From an uncultured Coriobacteriia bacterium (GTDB taxonomy: Bacteria; Actinomycetota; Coriobacteriia; Coriobacteriales; QAMH01), in assembly GCA_902478425.1 (NCBI GenBank), contig CABSKV010000010.1, forward strand, positions 1 through 25,684: a stretch of DNA of 25,684 bases, given 5' to 3'. The notes below the pieces were generated by a model. It saw nothing but the letters and a program-made list of their open reading frames with translations. It was not told where the DNA came from and searched no databases. Numbering within the stretch: the stretch's first letter is position 1; each line of letters opens with the position of its first letter. Shown here piece by piece: positions 8,502-16,343 of this stretch. The position numbers were made by a program, and so were the translations under genes.

Positions 8502-8558
8502 ATTGTATTCGTTTTGCAGAAGAATTGGCGTGCATTGTGCATACCGTAAGCGCAATTC
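8502..8558. promoter_or_regulatory. lutA/sstT divergent control region
   Basis: The 184-base gap holds a minus-strand TACAAT (plus 8502-8507) 46 bases before lutA, with no convincing -35. An imperfect inverted repeat, GAATTGGCG (8522-8530) with CGCAATTC (8551-8558), lies just upstream of it. A plus-strand TATCAT lies near 8597 before sstT. The dyad is a candidate operator; the regulator is unknown. Confidence 0.35.
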
Positions 8559-8640
8559 CTGTACCCGAGCGCCCGATTATGGCCTTTGATTTGCGGTATC
8601 ATGCGAAAACAGCTACATAAGGGCAAGGTTGGGAGAAATC

Positions 8641-9975
8641 ATGGAGCTCATCAGGAAATGGAACTCGATTAGCCTCATCTGGCGCATCGTCATAGGCCTG
8701 GTCATCGGTGCGGTCCTGGGTGTGTGCTCCCAGGCATTCGCATGGGACCAGATCATGATCATCGACCTACTGGGCACGCTGTTCGTCAGTGCGCTGAAGG
8801 CCGTCGCCCCCATCCTCGTCTTCTTCCTGGTTCTGAGCGCACTTGCCAACGCCAAGACCGCCGGCTCCATGAAGACCGTCATCCTGCTCTACATCGTGTC
8901 GACGATTCTCTCGGCGTTCATCGCCGTGCTCGTGAGCTTCGTCTTCCCCGTCGACATCACGCTCGCGAACCCGCCCGAAGACGTCGCCGCCTCCCCCGAG
9001 GGCATCGGCGCCGTGCTTCTCACCCTCGTGACCAACGTCTTCTCCAACCCCGTCGATGCGCTCATGAAGGGCAACTTCATCGGCATCCTGGCATGGGCGA
9101 TCGTCCTCGGCATCGCGCTGCGTAGCGCCAGGCAGTCCACCAAGTCCGTCTTCGAAAACATCTCCGAGGCAATCACGCGCGTCGTGCGCTGGATCATCAA
9201 CCTCGCGCCGCTCGGTATTCTCGGCCTCGTCTACACGTCCGTATCCACGAGCGGCCTCGAGATCTTCACCTCCTACGGCGCGATCATCCTGCTGCTCGTC
9301 GGTTGCATGCTGCTCATCGCCCTCGTGGTCAATCCCATCATCGTCTTCGTCTGCATCCGCAAGAACCCCTATCCGCTCGTCCTGCGTTGTCTCAAGGACT
9401 CGGGCATCACGGCGTTCTTCACGCGTAGCTCGGCGGCAAACATCCCCGTCAACATGGAGCTGTGCCAGAACCTCGGCCTGAACAAGGATAACTACTCCGT
9501 CTCCATCCCGCTCGGCGCGACCATCAACATGGCGGGCGCGGCCGTCACCATCTCGATCATGACGATGGCGACCGTGCACCTGCTCGGTATCCAGGTCGAC
9601 TTCCCCACGGCAGTCGTCCTGAGCATCCTGTCCGCCGTTGGTGCCTGTGGTGCATCGGGTGTCGCTGGTGGCTCGTTGCTGCTCATCCCGCTTGCCTGCT
9701 CGCCGTTCGGCATCGGCCAGGACATCGCCATGCAGGTCGTCGCCGTCGGCCTCATCATCGGCGTCATCCAGGATTCCTGCGAGACTGCGCTCAACTCCTC
9801 CTCCGACGTGCTGTTCACGGCATCCGCCGAGTACATGGCACGCCGCAAGAAGGGCATCGAGTTCACGCCGGGCAAGGACGCCCCGCTGCCTATCGAGGAG
9901 ATCGAGGAGGACAGGCTCGACGAGGCGCAGCTCGAGGGTACCGAGGACACCTGGGCCGCCAAGGAGATTGGCTAG
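8641..9975 (+). CDS. sstT: Serine/threonine:Na+ symporter SstT
   Basis: A 444-aa SDF-family inner-membrane transporter that imports L-serine and L-threonine with Na+. The N-terminus WNSISLIWRIVIGLVIG and the signatures TRSSAANIPVNMELC, IPLGATINMAGAAVT (NMAGAA in place of the NMDGT of glutamate/dicarboxylate carriers) and QDSCETALNSSSDVLFTA are typical of SstT. The ATG at 8641 follows GGGAG by six bases; a TTG at 8629 is less likely. Length is slightly above the family norm because of an acidic C-terminal tail. The last nine codons and stop belong to the left copy of the 39-bp direct repeat. Serine import next to lactate oxidation fits a pyruvate-centred metabolism. Confidence 0.92.
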   Translation: MELIRKWNSISLIWRIVIGLVIGAVLGVCSQAFAWDQIMIIDLLGTLFVSALKAVAPILVFFLVLSALANAKTAGSMKTVILLYIVSTILSAFIAVLVSFVFPVDITLANPPEDVAASPEGIGAVLLTLVTNVFSNPVDALMKGNFIGILAWAIVLGIALRSARQSTKSVFENISEAITRVVRWIINLAPLGILGLVYTSVSTSGLEIFTSYGAIILLLVGCMLLIALVVNPIIVFVCIRKNPYPLVLRCLKDSGITAFFTRSSAANIPVNMELCQNLGLNKDNYSVSIPLGATINMAGAAVTISIMTMATVHLLGIQVDFPTAVVLSILSAVGACGASGVAGGSLLLIPLACSPFGIGQDIAMQVVAVGLIIGVIQDSCETALNSSSDVLFTASAEYMARRKKGIEFTPGKDAPLPIEEIEEDRLDEAQLEGTEDTWAAKEIG

Positions 9976-9988
9976 AGGGAAGCGAGCT
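9950..9988 (+). repeat. 39-bp direct repeat, left copy (3' end of sstT)
   Basis: This stretch covers codons for WAAKEIG, the TAG stop and the leader GAGGGAAGCGAGCT. It recurs at 17658-17696 with one mismatch (G9958 to A17666). After a one-base length difference both copies continue CAAT. The two copies bracket the low-GC accessory segment. Confidence 0.9.
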
Positions 9989-9991
9989 GCA

Positions 9992-11596
9992 ATGTCTTTC
10001 TCCGACTCGCTACTCGAAATACCCGCGAGCAAAGACCTTTTGCCTCACGTCACGCCCGCCATGGTGCAAGATGAGCTGGCTCATAAAGATCGCATCCCCG
10101 AGCTTCATTTCACGCACGATAGGCCGTTTCGCTGGTTTTGCGCCATCGATGACATCGGCCAGATCGAAAAAACAGACCTCACACATCTCGCCAGCCAGAT
10201 GCTCATGATGGTGCGGCTCGATGATGCGGAAGCACTGGAGCAGATCCTCCCCAACGCTTCCTATATCGCCTGCATTGATGACATCGATACTGTCATGTGC
10301 ATCCAGAATCTATTCGTGACCATGTACATGTGGGAGAATACCCTCGACCACATCGTCATGAAAAACGGAGCCATTGGCGAGCTCCTGGACGCAAGTACTT
10401 CCATTCTGCGCAACTTCATCTTTGTTTCCGACAACAACTTCAATGTCATTGCTCGTACTACCGAGATTGACCCACCAGATGATCTACATCGCTCCATAAT
10501 CAAAAACGGTTGCCTCACCCAAGCCACCATTGCCGAGGAGCGTTTTCGCCTCCCGGAAGAGACCTTCTATACGCGTGAGGCATCAGACATCACGCCATTC
10601 GACCGCGTCTCATTCCCCATTCACATCCACCACGCATACTTCGGGTCCATCTCGATGTCGTGCAACGAGAAATCGGATACCCCCGGCCTCCGAGATGCGT
10701 TTCTCATCCTCGCAAACCACGTGCAAATGGCTTGTGAGCGTCTATGGGCAAAGGAAACGATGCGGGAAACACCCTCATTCTTCTTTTTCGAAAGGTTGCT
10801 ACGTGGCAATGCAGTCACCGACGAATATGTTACAGCGCAACTGGAGGAAAACGGTCTTCCCGAAAATGGCCTGTACAAGGTCGTGCTCTTCGATGTGGAT
10901 CCGAGCATTGAGCCCGAAAAGGCTTATACGCTCAACAAAACCGCATCGACCCTCAATAACGGACATGTACGATGTTTCCCCTTCGAACATGCCGTCATCG
11001 CTGTCCTGTATGGCTCTCGTATCGATGGGGAGCTATCTCACCGCAAAACCATAGAAGAGGTAACCGAGCGCATATATGGGGGACTTGACATCGTAAGTGC
11101 AGTGTCCTCAGTCTTCTCGGGTATCGAGAATTTGGCCTTCGCCTATCGGCAAGCGCAAATTGCCCTCGGTTTTAGACTCTCCATTGACCGAGAGAGAAGT
11201 ATCGACGGAATCACGGACCCTCGCGGCATATACATGTTCGAGGATGCACTCCTCTACTACCTAATAGACGCCACAGAACGAGACGAAGCCTTCATGGAGT
11301 TCACCTTCAACACGTCTATCGTCAACATCCTCTGGGAAGAGGATGTGAATAATGGCACCGACTATCTGAAGATTCTCTGGTTCTATCTGAAAAACGAGCG
11401 CAATGCTACGAATACTGCTCAGGAGCTTCACATGCATAGAAACACGGTGCTCTACCACATAGACAAGATTCAGCAGCGTTTCGATTTCGACATGGGCCTC
11501 AAATCGGCCCGCGATTGGATGCTTGCCTGCTTCAAATCGCTGTTCTCGCGTCTTTCCGGTGAATCTCTCTCGACAATCTTCAGCGTAAACCGCTAG
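9992..11596 (+). CDS. PucR/CdaR-like transcriptional regulator
   Basis: A 534-aa cytoplasmic regulator. The C-terminus carries a PucR-type helix-turn-helix (about 467-505: NERNATNTAQELHMHRNTVL, then YHIDKIQQRF), the signature of the HTH_30 family that controls purine, sugar-acid and aromatic catabolism. The roughly 400 residues before it are a sensor region, with a GGDEF-like/CdaR-type linker before the HTH. The ATG at 9992 is chosen because codons upstream are in the shadow of sstT; GAGGGAAG lies about 10 bases before it. It starts 16 bases after sstT and directly after the direct repeat. Base composition is clearly lower in GC than sstT (11281-11340 is 48% GC by hand count). It probably regulates the neighbouring molybdoenzyme or permease genes, by inference from position. 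Confidence 0.8.
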   Translation: MSFSDSLLEIPASKDLLPHVTPAMVQDELAHKDRIPELHFTHDRPFRWFCAIDDIGQIEKTDLTHLASQMLMMVRLDDAEALEQILPNASYIACIDDIDTVMCIQNLFVTMYMWENTLDHIVMKNGAIGELLDASTSILRNFIFVSDNNFNVIARTTEIDPPDDLHRSIIKNGCLTQATIAEERFRLPEETFYTREASDITPFDRVSFPIHIHHAYFGSISMSCNEKSDTPGLRDAFLILANHVQMACERLWAKETMRETPSFFFFERLLRGNAVTDEYVTAQLEENGLPENGLYKVVLFDVDPSIEPEKAYTLNKTASTLNNGHVRCFPFEHAVIAVLYGSRIDGELSHRKTIEEVTERIYGGLDIVSAVSSVFSGIENLAFAYRQAQIALGFRLSIDRERSIDGITDPRGIYMFEDALLYYLIDATERDEAFMEFTFNTSIVNILWEEDVNNGTDYLKILWFYLKNERNATNTAQELHMHRNTVLYHIDKIQQRFDFDMGLKSARDWMLACFKSLFSRLSGESLSTIFSVNR

Positions 11597-11598
11597 AT

Positions 11599-11832
11599 TC
11601 ACAAAGAACGGCCTGCATCCGGGTCATGCAGTTCGCCTGATTCTCCAAGTCGCGATTTACCCTTCTTGTAAACATGGGCTGGATCCATGAGCAGGCTCGC
11701 TCCGCACGCCGCGCATACATGCGAGCCAGTGGCGTTTTTGAAACGGCATTCGGGGCACCGATGCACGTAGACAGCCGGAGGCGTCTCACCTCGACATCGT
11801 CCACAGTTGAAGCAGTAATGGCACGATCCCAT
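11599..11832 (-). CDS. Small zinc-ribbon protein
   Basis: A 77-aa protein with two cysteine quartets: C4-x2-C7-x2-C10-x2-C13 at the N-terminus and a ribbon C26-x2-C29-x10-C40-x2-C43. Both are typical Zn2+-binding spacings; the first, evenly spaced quartet is less usual. A basic patch (YKKGKSR) follows. The ATG at 11832 follows AAGGGGG by six bases. It is convergent with the regulator (two bases between stops) and lies downstream of the terminator of the MFS gene, so it has its own promoter or depends on readthrough. I do not recognise a specific function; small proteins of this type can be regulators or metal-handling adaptors. Confidence 0.65.
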   Translation of the reverse strand: MGSCHYCFNCGRCRGETPPAVYVHRCPECRFKNATGSHVCAACGASLLMDPAHVYKKGKSRLGESGELHDPDAGRSL

Positions 11833-11855
11833 GCATCCCCCTTCAGGATATCTCT

Positions 11856-11893
11856 CAAAAAGACAAGGAGCCCCTCCGCATAAAGGGGCTCCT
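11856..11893 (-). terminator. Rho-independent terminator of the MFS gene
   Basis: A perfect 10-bp stem, AGGAGCCCCT (11866-11875) with AGGGGCTCCT (11884-11893). On the minus strand TGTCTTTTT follows. It lies 22 bases past the stop of the permease at 11916, and also 24 bases upstream of the zinc-ribbon gene. Confidence 0.88.
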
Positions 11894-11915
11894 CGCTCTT
11901 AATGCATAATCGGTT

Positions 11916-13217
11916 CTACAGGTGGTCACCCTCGAGGATGCCCTCGGCGTCATCCTCGGCAATTTCCCTGGCACTTGCCTGGTCATCGGCAATCTTGCCG
12001 GCAACACTTGAGCGTACGTTGGGAAAGAGGAAGAGCGAGACGATGGCCGCGACGCAGACGCAGGCGGCGCCCACGTAGATTCCCTGGTAATAGGGCAGAC
12101 CATCAACCATGCCCGTAGCGGCGATGGCCAAAGGCGAAACAATATAGGATGCGATGAGGAACATACCGAAGTTCTGGAACGTCGCCTGAATTCCGCCGAT
12201 GATGCCATAGTGCTCGGGCTTCACGCCGGGAAGCAGCGTTGGCAGCATCTTGGTAAAGGGCATCACGCATGCCATGAGCACGGGTTGCAGGCAGAACAGA
12301 ATCCAGGTATAGGGACCGTAGGGCAGGAAGAACACCAAAGCGAAACAGATGGCTGTGCCCAGCAAGCAGATAATGAAGGGTGCACGCATATTCTTGAACA
12401 GCTTGGCAAACACCACAGGCAGGACCATTGACGCAATGCAGGCGATAACCGTGTTGATCGTGGACATATCGCCAGCAACAGGCGCCATAGCAGGATCACC
12501 CATAAGCGTCGTTACGGCGGGAACCATGTACGAGCCGTTGATATTGGTCATGCCAAATACCAGGAACGCGGTGATGCCGATGGCCCAAACACGCCAGTCC
12601 TTCAGGACTTCCTTAGCATACTGACCGACTGGCTCCACGGACCTGTGCTCATTGGGATGCTTGCGATACACGGCGAACCATGCAATCAGACCTATTACAA
12701 TGAGGCCGAAGCTAATCCACCAAGCTTGGTGGATTTCGGGAAGGTGAGAACCGACGTAAATGGCAAGTGCCGCACCGCCCGACATGCCAGCGGTGTACAC
12801 ACCCATGGCAAAGGAGTTGGCCGTCCCGGGAAACCACAGGCGCAGAAGTTTGGCAGAGTTGGCGTTGAGCGCCGCAACTCCCGTGCCCATGAAGAAGCTC
12901 GCGATAAAGAGACCCCAGTAATCAACGACAAAGCAGCGAGCCAAGGCTCCAAGAGCCGCCACGGCAAAGGCAACGAAAAACACCTTACCCAAGCCGACAC
13001 GGTCAGCGAGTACACCACCGGCGATACAGAGCAGCACACCCGAAAAATATGGAATGGACATGATCATGGAGAACGCCATAGGCTCGCATTGATACTCCTG
13101 CATGACCATCAGCGCGGCACCGCCGGGAATGATGAATGAAAATTGAAGCGCTATGAGGAGAATGGTCATTCCTATGAGAATGGCCCATCTCCACGGAAGC
13201 AGCTTTTCCTCTTGCAT
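11916..13217 (-). CDS. MFS transporter 1
   Basis: A 433-aa major facilitator protein with about 12 hydrophobic segments in two halves separated by a hydrophilic stretch near 190-215 (YRKHPNEHRSVEP). The loop 2-3 motif is seen as GGVLADRVGLGK, and a glycine/alanine-rich TM5 region (GVYTAGMSGGAA) recalls the anion and organic-acid MFS branches. The C-terminus is soluble and acidic. AAGGAGGG precedes the ATG at five bases. It lies downstream of the molybdoenzyme and its Fe-S subunit on the same strand, separated by a strong GC hairpin. It likely moves the substrate or product of that enzyme. Substrate not known. Confidence 0.85.
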   Translation of the reverse strand: MQEEKLLPWRWAILIGMTILLIALQFSFIIPGGAALMVMQEYQCEPMAFSMIMSIPYFSGVLLCIAGGVLADRVGLGKVFFVAFAVAALGALARCFVVDYWGLFIASFFMGTGVAALNANSAKLLRLWFPGTANSFAMGVYTAGMSGGAALAIYVGSHLPEIHQAWWISFGLIVIGLIAWFAVYRKHPNEHRSVEPVGQYAKEVLKDWRVWAIGITAFLVFGMTNINGSYMVPAVTTLMGDPAMAPVAGDMSTINTVIACIASMVLPVVFAKLFKNMRAPFIICLLGTAICFALVFFLPYGPYTWILFCLQPVLMACVMPFTKMLPTLLPGVKPEHYGIIGGIQATFQNFGMFLIASYIVSPLAIAATGMVDGLPYYQGIYVGAACVCVAAIVSLFLFPNVRSSVAGKIADDQASAREIAEDDAEGILEGDHL

Positions 13218-13298
13218 GTTCCCTCCTTGTTTGCGAGCTCATGCTCGCCATAAGTCAAAAGCCGACCTTGAAGCCAGCACGAACGAACGTTTTGTATT

Positions 13299-13328
13299 CC
13301 CGGGGGTGTCCGTCTGGACACCCCCGGG
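13299..13328 (-). terminator. Very stable GC hairpin between Fe-S subunit and MFS gene
   Basis: A perfect 13-bp inverted repeat, CCCGGGGGTGTCC (13299-13311) with GGACACCCCCGGG (13316-13328), and a four-base loop. No T-run on either side. It lies 13 bases after the Fe-S subunit stop and about 80 bases before the permease start. It may act as a U-less terminator, an attenuator setting enzyme-to-permease ratio, or an mRNA 3'-end stabiliser. Confidence 0.6.
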
Positions 13329-13341
13329 CTCTCGATCTTCC

Positions 13342-13695
13342 CTAGCGCGGGAAAATAACCATCTGAGACTTCATTTCAGCCTCAGCCTTCTTGGCCTTGG
13401 CCGCGAGCTCCTCGACAGGACCGTAAACCATCACGCCTGCCTGGCAGTGATGCACGCAAGTCGGAAGTTTGCCAACGGCCGTGCGTGCCGCGCACAAATC
13501 ACATAGATGGGTAGGGACGGGAATGTTATTGAACTCCCACTTCCCGTCCGACGTCTCGAACGGGCCCATGGTGACGAGCCTGATGCCAAAGTCGCCCTTG
13601 GGCATGTCATGCTCCTTCTTGCAGGCTACCTCACAGGCATGGCAGCCCGAGCAGTACTCGTAATCGATCATCAGACCATATTCGCCTCTGGTCAT
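13342..13695 (-). CDS. Small 4Fe-4S dicluster subunit of the molybdoenzyme
   Basis: A 117-aa electron-transfer protein. C15-x2-C18-x2-C21-x3-C25 opens the chain, and C65-x2-C68-x11-C80-x3-C84 follows, enough for two [4Fe-4S] clusters. This is the first half of the DmsB/PsrB/NrfC plan (normally about 180-220 aa and four clusters), so it is a short form. No signal peptide or membrane anchor. It begins 30 bases after the molybdoenzyme stop with AAAGGA before its ATG, so the two are co-transcribed and probably form a soluble heterodimer. It likely delivers electrons to the molybdopterin site. Donor unknown. Confidence 0.85.
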   Translation of the reverse strand: MTRGEYGLMIDYEYCSGCHACEVACKKEHDMPKGDFGIRLVTMGPFETSDGKWEFNNIPVPTHLCDLCAARTAVGKLPTCVHHCQAGVMVYGPVEELAAKAKKAEAEMKSQMVIFPR

Positions 13696-13725
13696 TGCTT
13701 GTTCCTTTCTCCTTGTGGCTACCAG

Positions 13726-16131
13726 CTACCTGATGCCGTCATAGAAGCTCGGCGTATCCGTCTTATGAGACGGGCCGTGCGTATAACCGCTTCCACGAGT
13801 CACTTGATAAGTGGGCTGGTTCTCCTTCGTCATGGTGTCGGGTGTGGCCGGATACACCTTGGCAATGGAGCTCTTAATGGGGGCACCGTAACCCGACGGG
13901 CCGTTCTCGCCCATGGGAATGAGGTTGTTCGGATTGCAGTCAAACACGCCGAACAGCTCCGGCTCGGCGGCCTCTTTCTCCGGGAACCACCAGCCATGCT
14001 CCGTGGAGATGACGCGCGGGTCGAGCGTATCGTTGTACCGAGCAACCTGGCGGCACTTGCCCATCTGGTTCTCGATCCAAGCCCACTGCCCCTCGGCGAT
14101 GCCGTATTTTGCGGCGGTGTCCGGATGAATGTCGAAATACGGGACTGGATGCAGCTCGCGGCTCGTCGTATCAGGCTGGCGCCACTCGGAGTGGAAGAAC
14201 TCGAACGAGCGCTTACCCGTGGTGAGGACCAGCGGATATTCCTCAGATAGCTGAGGGGTGCTGTAAGGACTCGAGGGAGGTTCCTCGTAGAAGGGCAGCG
14301 GATCCATATCCCCCGCATCAAATAGCACGGGGGCCAGTTCGTAGAGACCGGTAACCGTATTGAAACCGGGCTCGCCATCAGGACGCAGCAGGCCGTTCTC
14401 GTGCTTGAAATAGCGGAAGGGATGATAGTACCAACCGCCCGCTTCCTCGAGCTCCTCCATTGAGTCAAAACGGCAATCCGGCGCCGTCTGCATACGCCAG
14501 TTCATGTAATCGCGCGGCGTTTGCACCCACTCCGGCCACAGCTCAGGCGCAAGACGATGGCCAAGGTCAATCATAATCTGCTCGTCTTCCTTGGCCTCGT
14601 AGTAGCTACCCGTCTTGGTGAGAGAACGAATCGGGTCGAACCATACGCGGACGCAATCACGCTCGTTGGACATGGCACAGGGCAGAAGCAAATCGGCACA
14701 GGCACTCGCAAACGGAGTCATGAACATGTCGATATCGCAGATGAAATCGACCTTGTCCATCGCGCGGTAGATACGCGGGGCATCCTGGCCCATATTTGCG
14801 ATGGGATTGGAAGATTGAATCCAGAGCATGCGCACCGGACGCGGGTCGCCCTTTTCGTCCTTGCCTGTCTCGATGGCATCGAGAATTGCATCAGATTGCG
14901 AGCTTGCCGTGAAACCAGACTTCTTGAGCGGATACTTGGAATTGCCGAGGCGCTTCTCGACCATGCCCTCTTTAAGATACTCAATGCCGGAGTTGTAACC
15001 AAACTCGAGACCACCGGCCTGATCAATAAGGATGTTACCGCCGGGATTGTCAATGTTGCCGGTAATGCCCGCAAGGTCGGCGATGGCAAGAGCCGTCTGC
15101 GTTCCGATCTTGGACATGTCAACGGCAAGACCCCACTGGATGGTGGAGGGGTTCGACTTCGCATAAAAGCGCGCAGCCTCAATAAGCGTGTCCTTGTCGA
15201 CCCAGCAGATTTCGGCGACCTTCTCAGGAGGATACTCTTGCACGCGCTCCTTGAGCTCTTCGAAGCCATAGCACCATTTCTCGACGAACTCATGGTCATA
15301 GAGGTCTTCGTTAATGATGACGTTCATCATGCCAAGAGCCAGCGCCGCATCAGTACCAGGACGCAGGCGCAACCAGTATTTGGCACGGCTGCCAATCCAG
15401 GTGAGCTGCGGATCGACGCTGATAAGCTCACTACCACGCTTCATAGCCTCGACAATCCAATGCCCGAGGAATGCATCCGAATTGCATACGACCGGATTCG
15501 TGCCCCAGAGGACGATGCACCCGGGAACCTTCCAATCCTCATCCTCCTCATAGCGCCTATCGCGGAACTGCGACATATCCGCAACCCACTGGTTGCCCAT
15601 AACCACATAGCACAGCGCCGTACGAGGCAGCATGCAGCTATCACCAGAGAGGAAGCACAGGGTGAGATCCGGACCACCGAAGTTCGCGTACTGATTATGG
15701 GCGATAACCTGAGAAACATTGCGCCCGGTACCAATCATCGAGATGATGGACTCCGGTCCGCTCTCTTCCTGGAACTTACGAACGTTCTTCTCGATGATTT
15801 CGTAAGCCTCGTCCCAGCTAATGCGCTCCCAGGTATCCTGGCCGCGCTCATTGCGAGCACGCTTCATGGGATACTTCAAGCGGCTCTCATGATTCACGAG
15901 CTCGGGAAGTTCAAGGCAGCGCATGCAAAGCCTGCCCTGGTTAAACGGGGAGTTGGGATCACCCTCGACCTTGACGAGCTTATCGTTCTCGTCGGTATAA
16001 AAGATGACCTGGCATCCCTCGTGACAACCAGGGCCCGACCACATCGTAGTTCGCGTGGCAGTAAGGTCACCCTCTTTCCATCGCAGCTTCTTAGGGTACA
16101 GATCAAGGTTGTACTCGTTGTTGTACTCCAT
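13726..16131 (-). CDS. Soluble molybdopterin oxidoreductase (acetylene hydratase / catechol dehydroxylase-like)
   Basis: An 801-aa member of the DMSO-reductase superfamily. The N-terminus carries GPGCHEGCQ and LCMRC, i.e. C36-x3-C40-x28-C69-x2-C72 rather than the usual C-x2-C-x3-C...C. WERISWDEA (101-109) follows, then a likely Mo-ligand Cys166 in SGDSCMLPR, LWGTNPVV (208-215) and SVDPQLTWIGSRA (238-250). Residues 259-310 (PGTDAALALGMMNVIINEDL onward) are very close, from memory, to acetylene hydratase of Pelobacter acetylenicus. The catalytic Asp13 of that enzyme aligns with His37 here, so hydratase activity is doubtful. There is no Tat signal, so it acts in the cytoplasm, like the soluble Gordonibacter catechol dehydroxylases that occur with MFS permeases. 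An AGGAGAAGGA site precedes the ATG. Reaction and substrate are inferred only by class. Confidence 0.88.
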   Translation of the reverse strand: MEYNNEYNLDLYPKKLRWKEGDLTATRTTMWSGPGCHEGCQVIFYTDENDKLVKVEGDPNSPFNQGRLCMRCLELPELVNHESRLKYPMKRARNERGQDTWERISWDEAYEIIEKNVRKFQEESGPESIISMIGTGRNVSQVIAHNQYANFGGPDLTLCFLSGDSCMLPRTALCYVVMGNQWVADMSQFRDRRYEEDEDWKVPGCIVLWGTNPVVCNSDAFLGHWIVEAMKRGSELISVDPQLTWIGSRAKYWLRLRPGTDAALALGMMNVIINEDLYDHEFVEKWCYGFEELKERVQEYPPEKVAEICWVDKDTLIEAARFYAKSNPSTIQWGLAVDMSKIGTQTALAIADLAGITGNIDNPGGNILIDQAGGLEFGYNSGIEYLKEGMVEKRLGNSKYPLKKSGFTASSQSDAILDAIETGKDEKGDPRPVRMLWIQSSNPIANMGQDAPRIYRAMDKVDFICDIDMFMTPFASACADLLLPCAMSNERDCVRVWFDPIRSLTKTGSYYEAKEDEQIMIDLGHRLAPELWPEWVQTPRDYMNWRMQTAPDCRFDSMEELEEAGGWYYHPFRYFKHENGLLRPDGEPGFNTVTGLYELAPVLFDAGDMDPLPFYEEPPSSPYSTPQLSEEYPLVLTTGKRSFEFFHSEWRQPDTTSRELHPVPYFDIHPDTAAKYGIAEGQWAWIENQMGKCRQVARYNDTLDPRVISTEHGWWFPEKEAAEPELFGVFDCNPNNLIPMGENGPSGYGAPIKSSIAKVYPATPDTMTKENQPTYQVTRGSGYTHGPSHKTDTPSFYDGIR

Positions 16132-16343
16132 TCCTTCTCCTCTCTAACGCCTCTTTCAATGCCGTCATGCAGATTTCTGACATGCTGGCCACACTGGCTT
16201 CATGCTATGAAATTGGCCTATGGGGTCGTAATGGCAAAAGCTCCAAAGAATGAGTCGCCTTTTTGGAACATCCTCCATAGGTACGACAAAAGTACTGCCC
16301 ATATACTCACGGCACACGTTCGTAAAAGATTCAGGGGAGTGCA
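16132..16343. promoter_or_regulatory. Divergent control region, molybdoenzyme / MFS 2
   Basis: A 212-base gap between divergent starts. It contains an inverted pair CCTATGG (16217-16223) and CCATAGG (16275-16281), each followed by GTCGTA or its complement TACGAC, which suggests two operator half-sites about 52 bases apart. A plus-strand TATACT (16302-16307) lies before the MFS gene without a good -35. A weaker CATG..CATG dyad lies near 16167-16185. A natural target for the PucR-like regulator. Confidence 0.35.

Noticed and set aside
9638..9991. N-terminal extension of the PucR-like regulator
   Set aside because: The extra 118 codons are out of frame inside sstT, Arg/Ser-rich and unlike any regulator; the ATG at 9992 gives a natural start.
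13726..16131. Exported Tat-dependent dopamine-dehydroxylase-type enzyme
   Set aside because: The N-terminus has no twin-arginine or hydrophobic signal, and no membrane-anchor subunit is encoded nearby.
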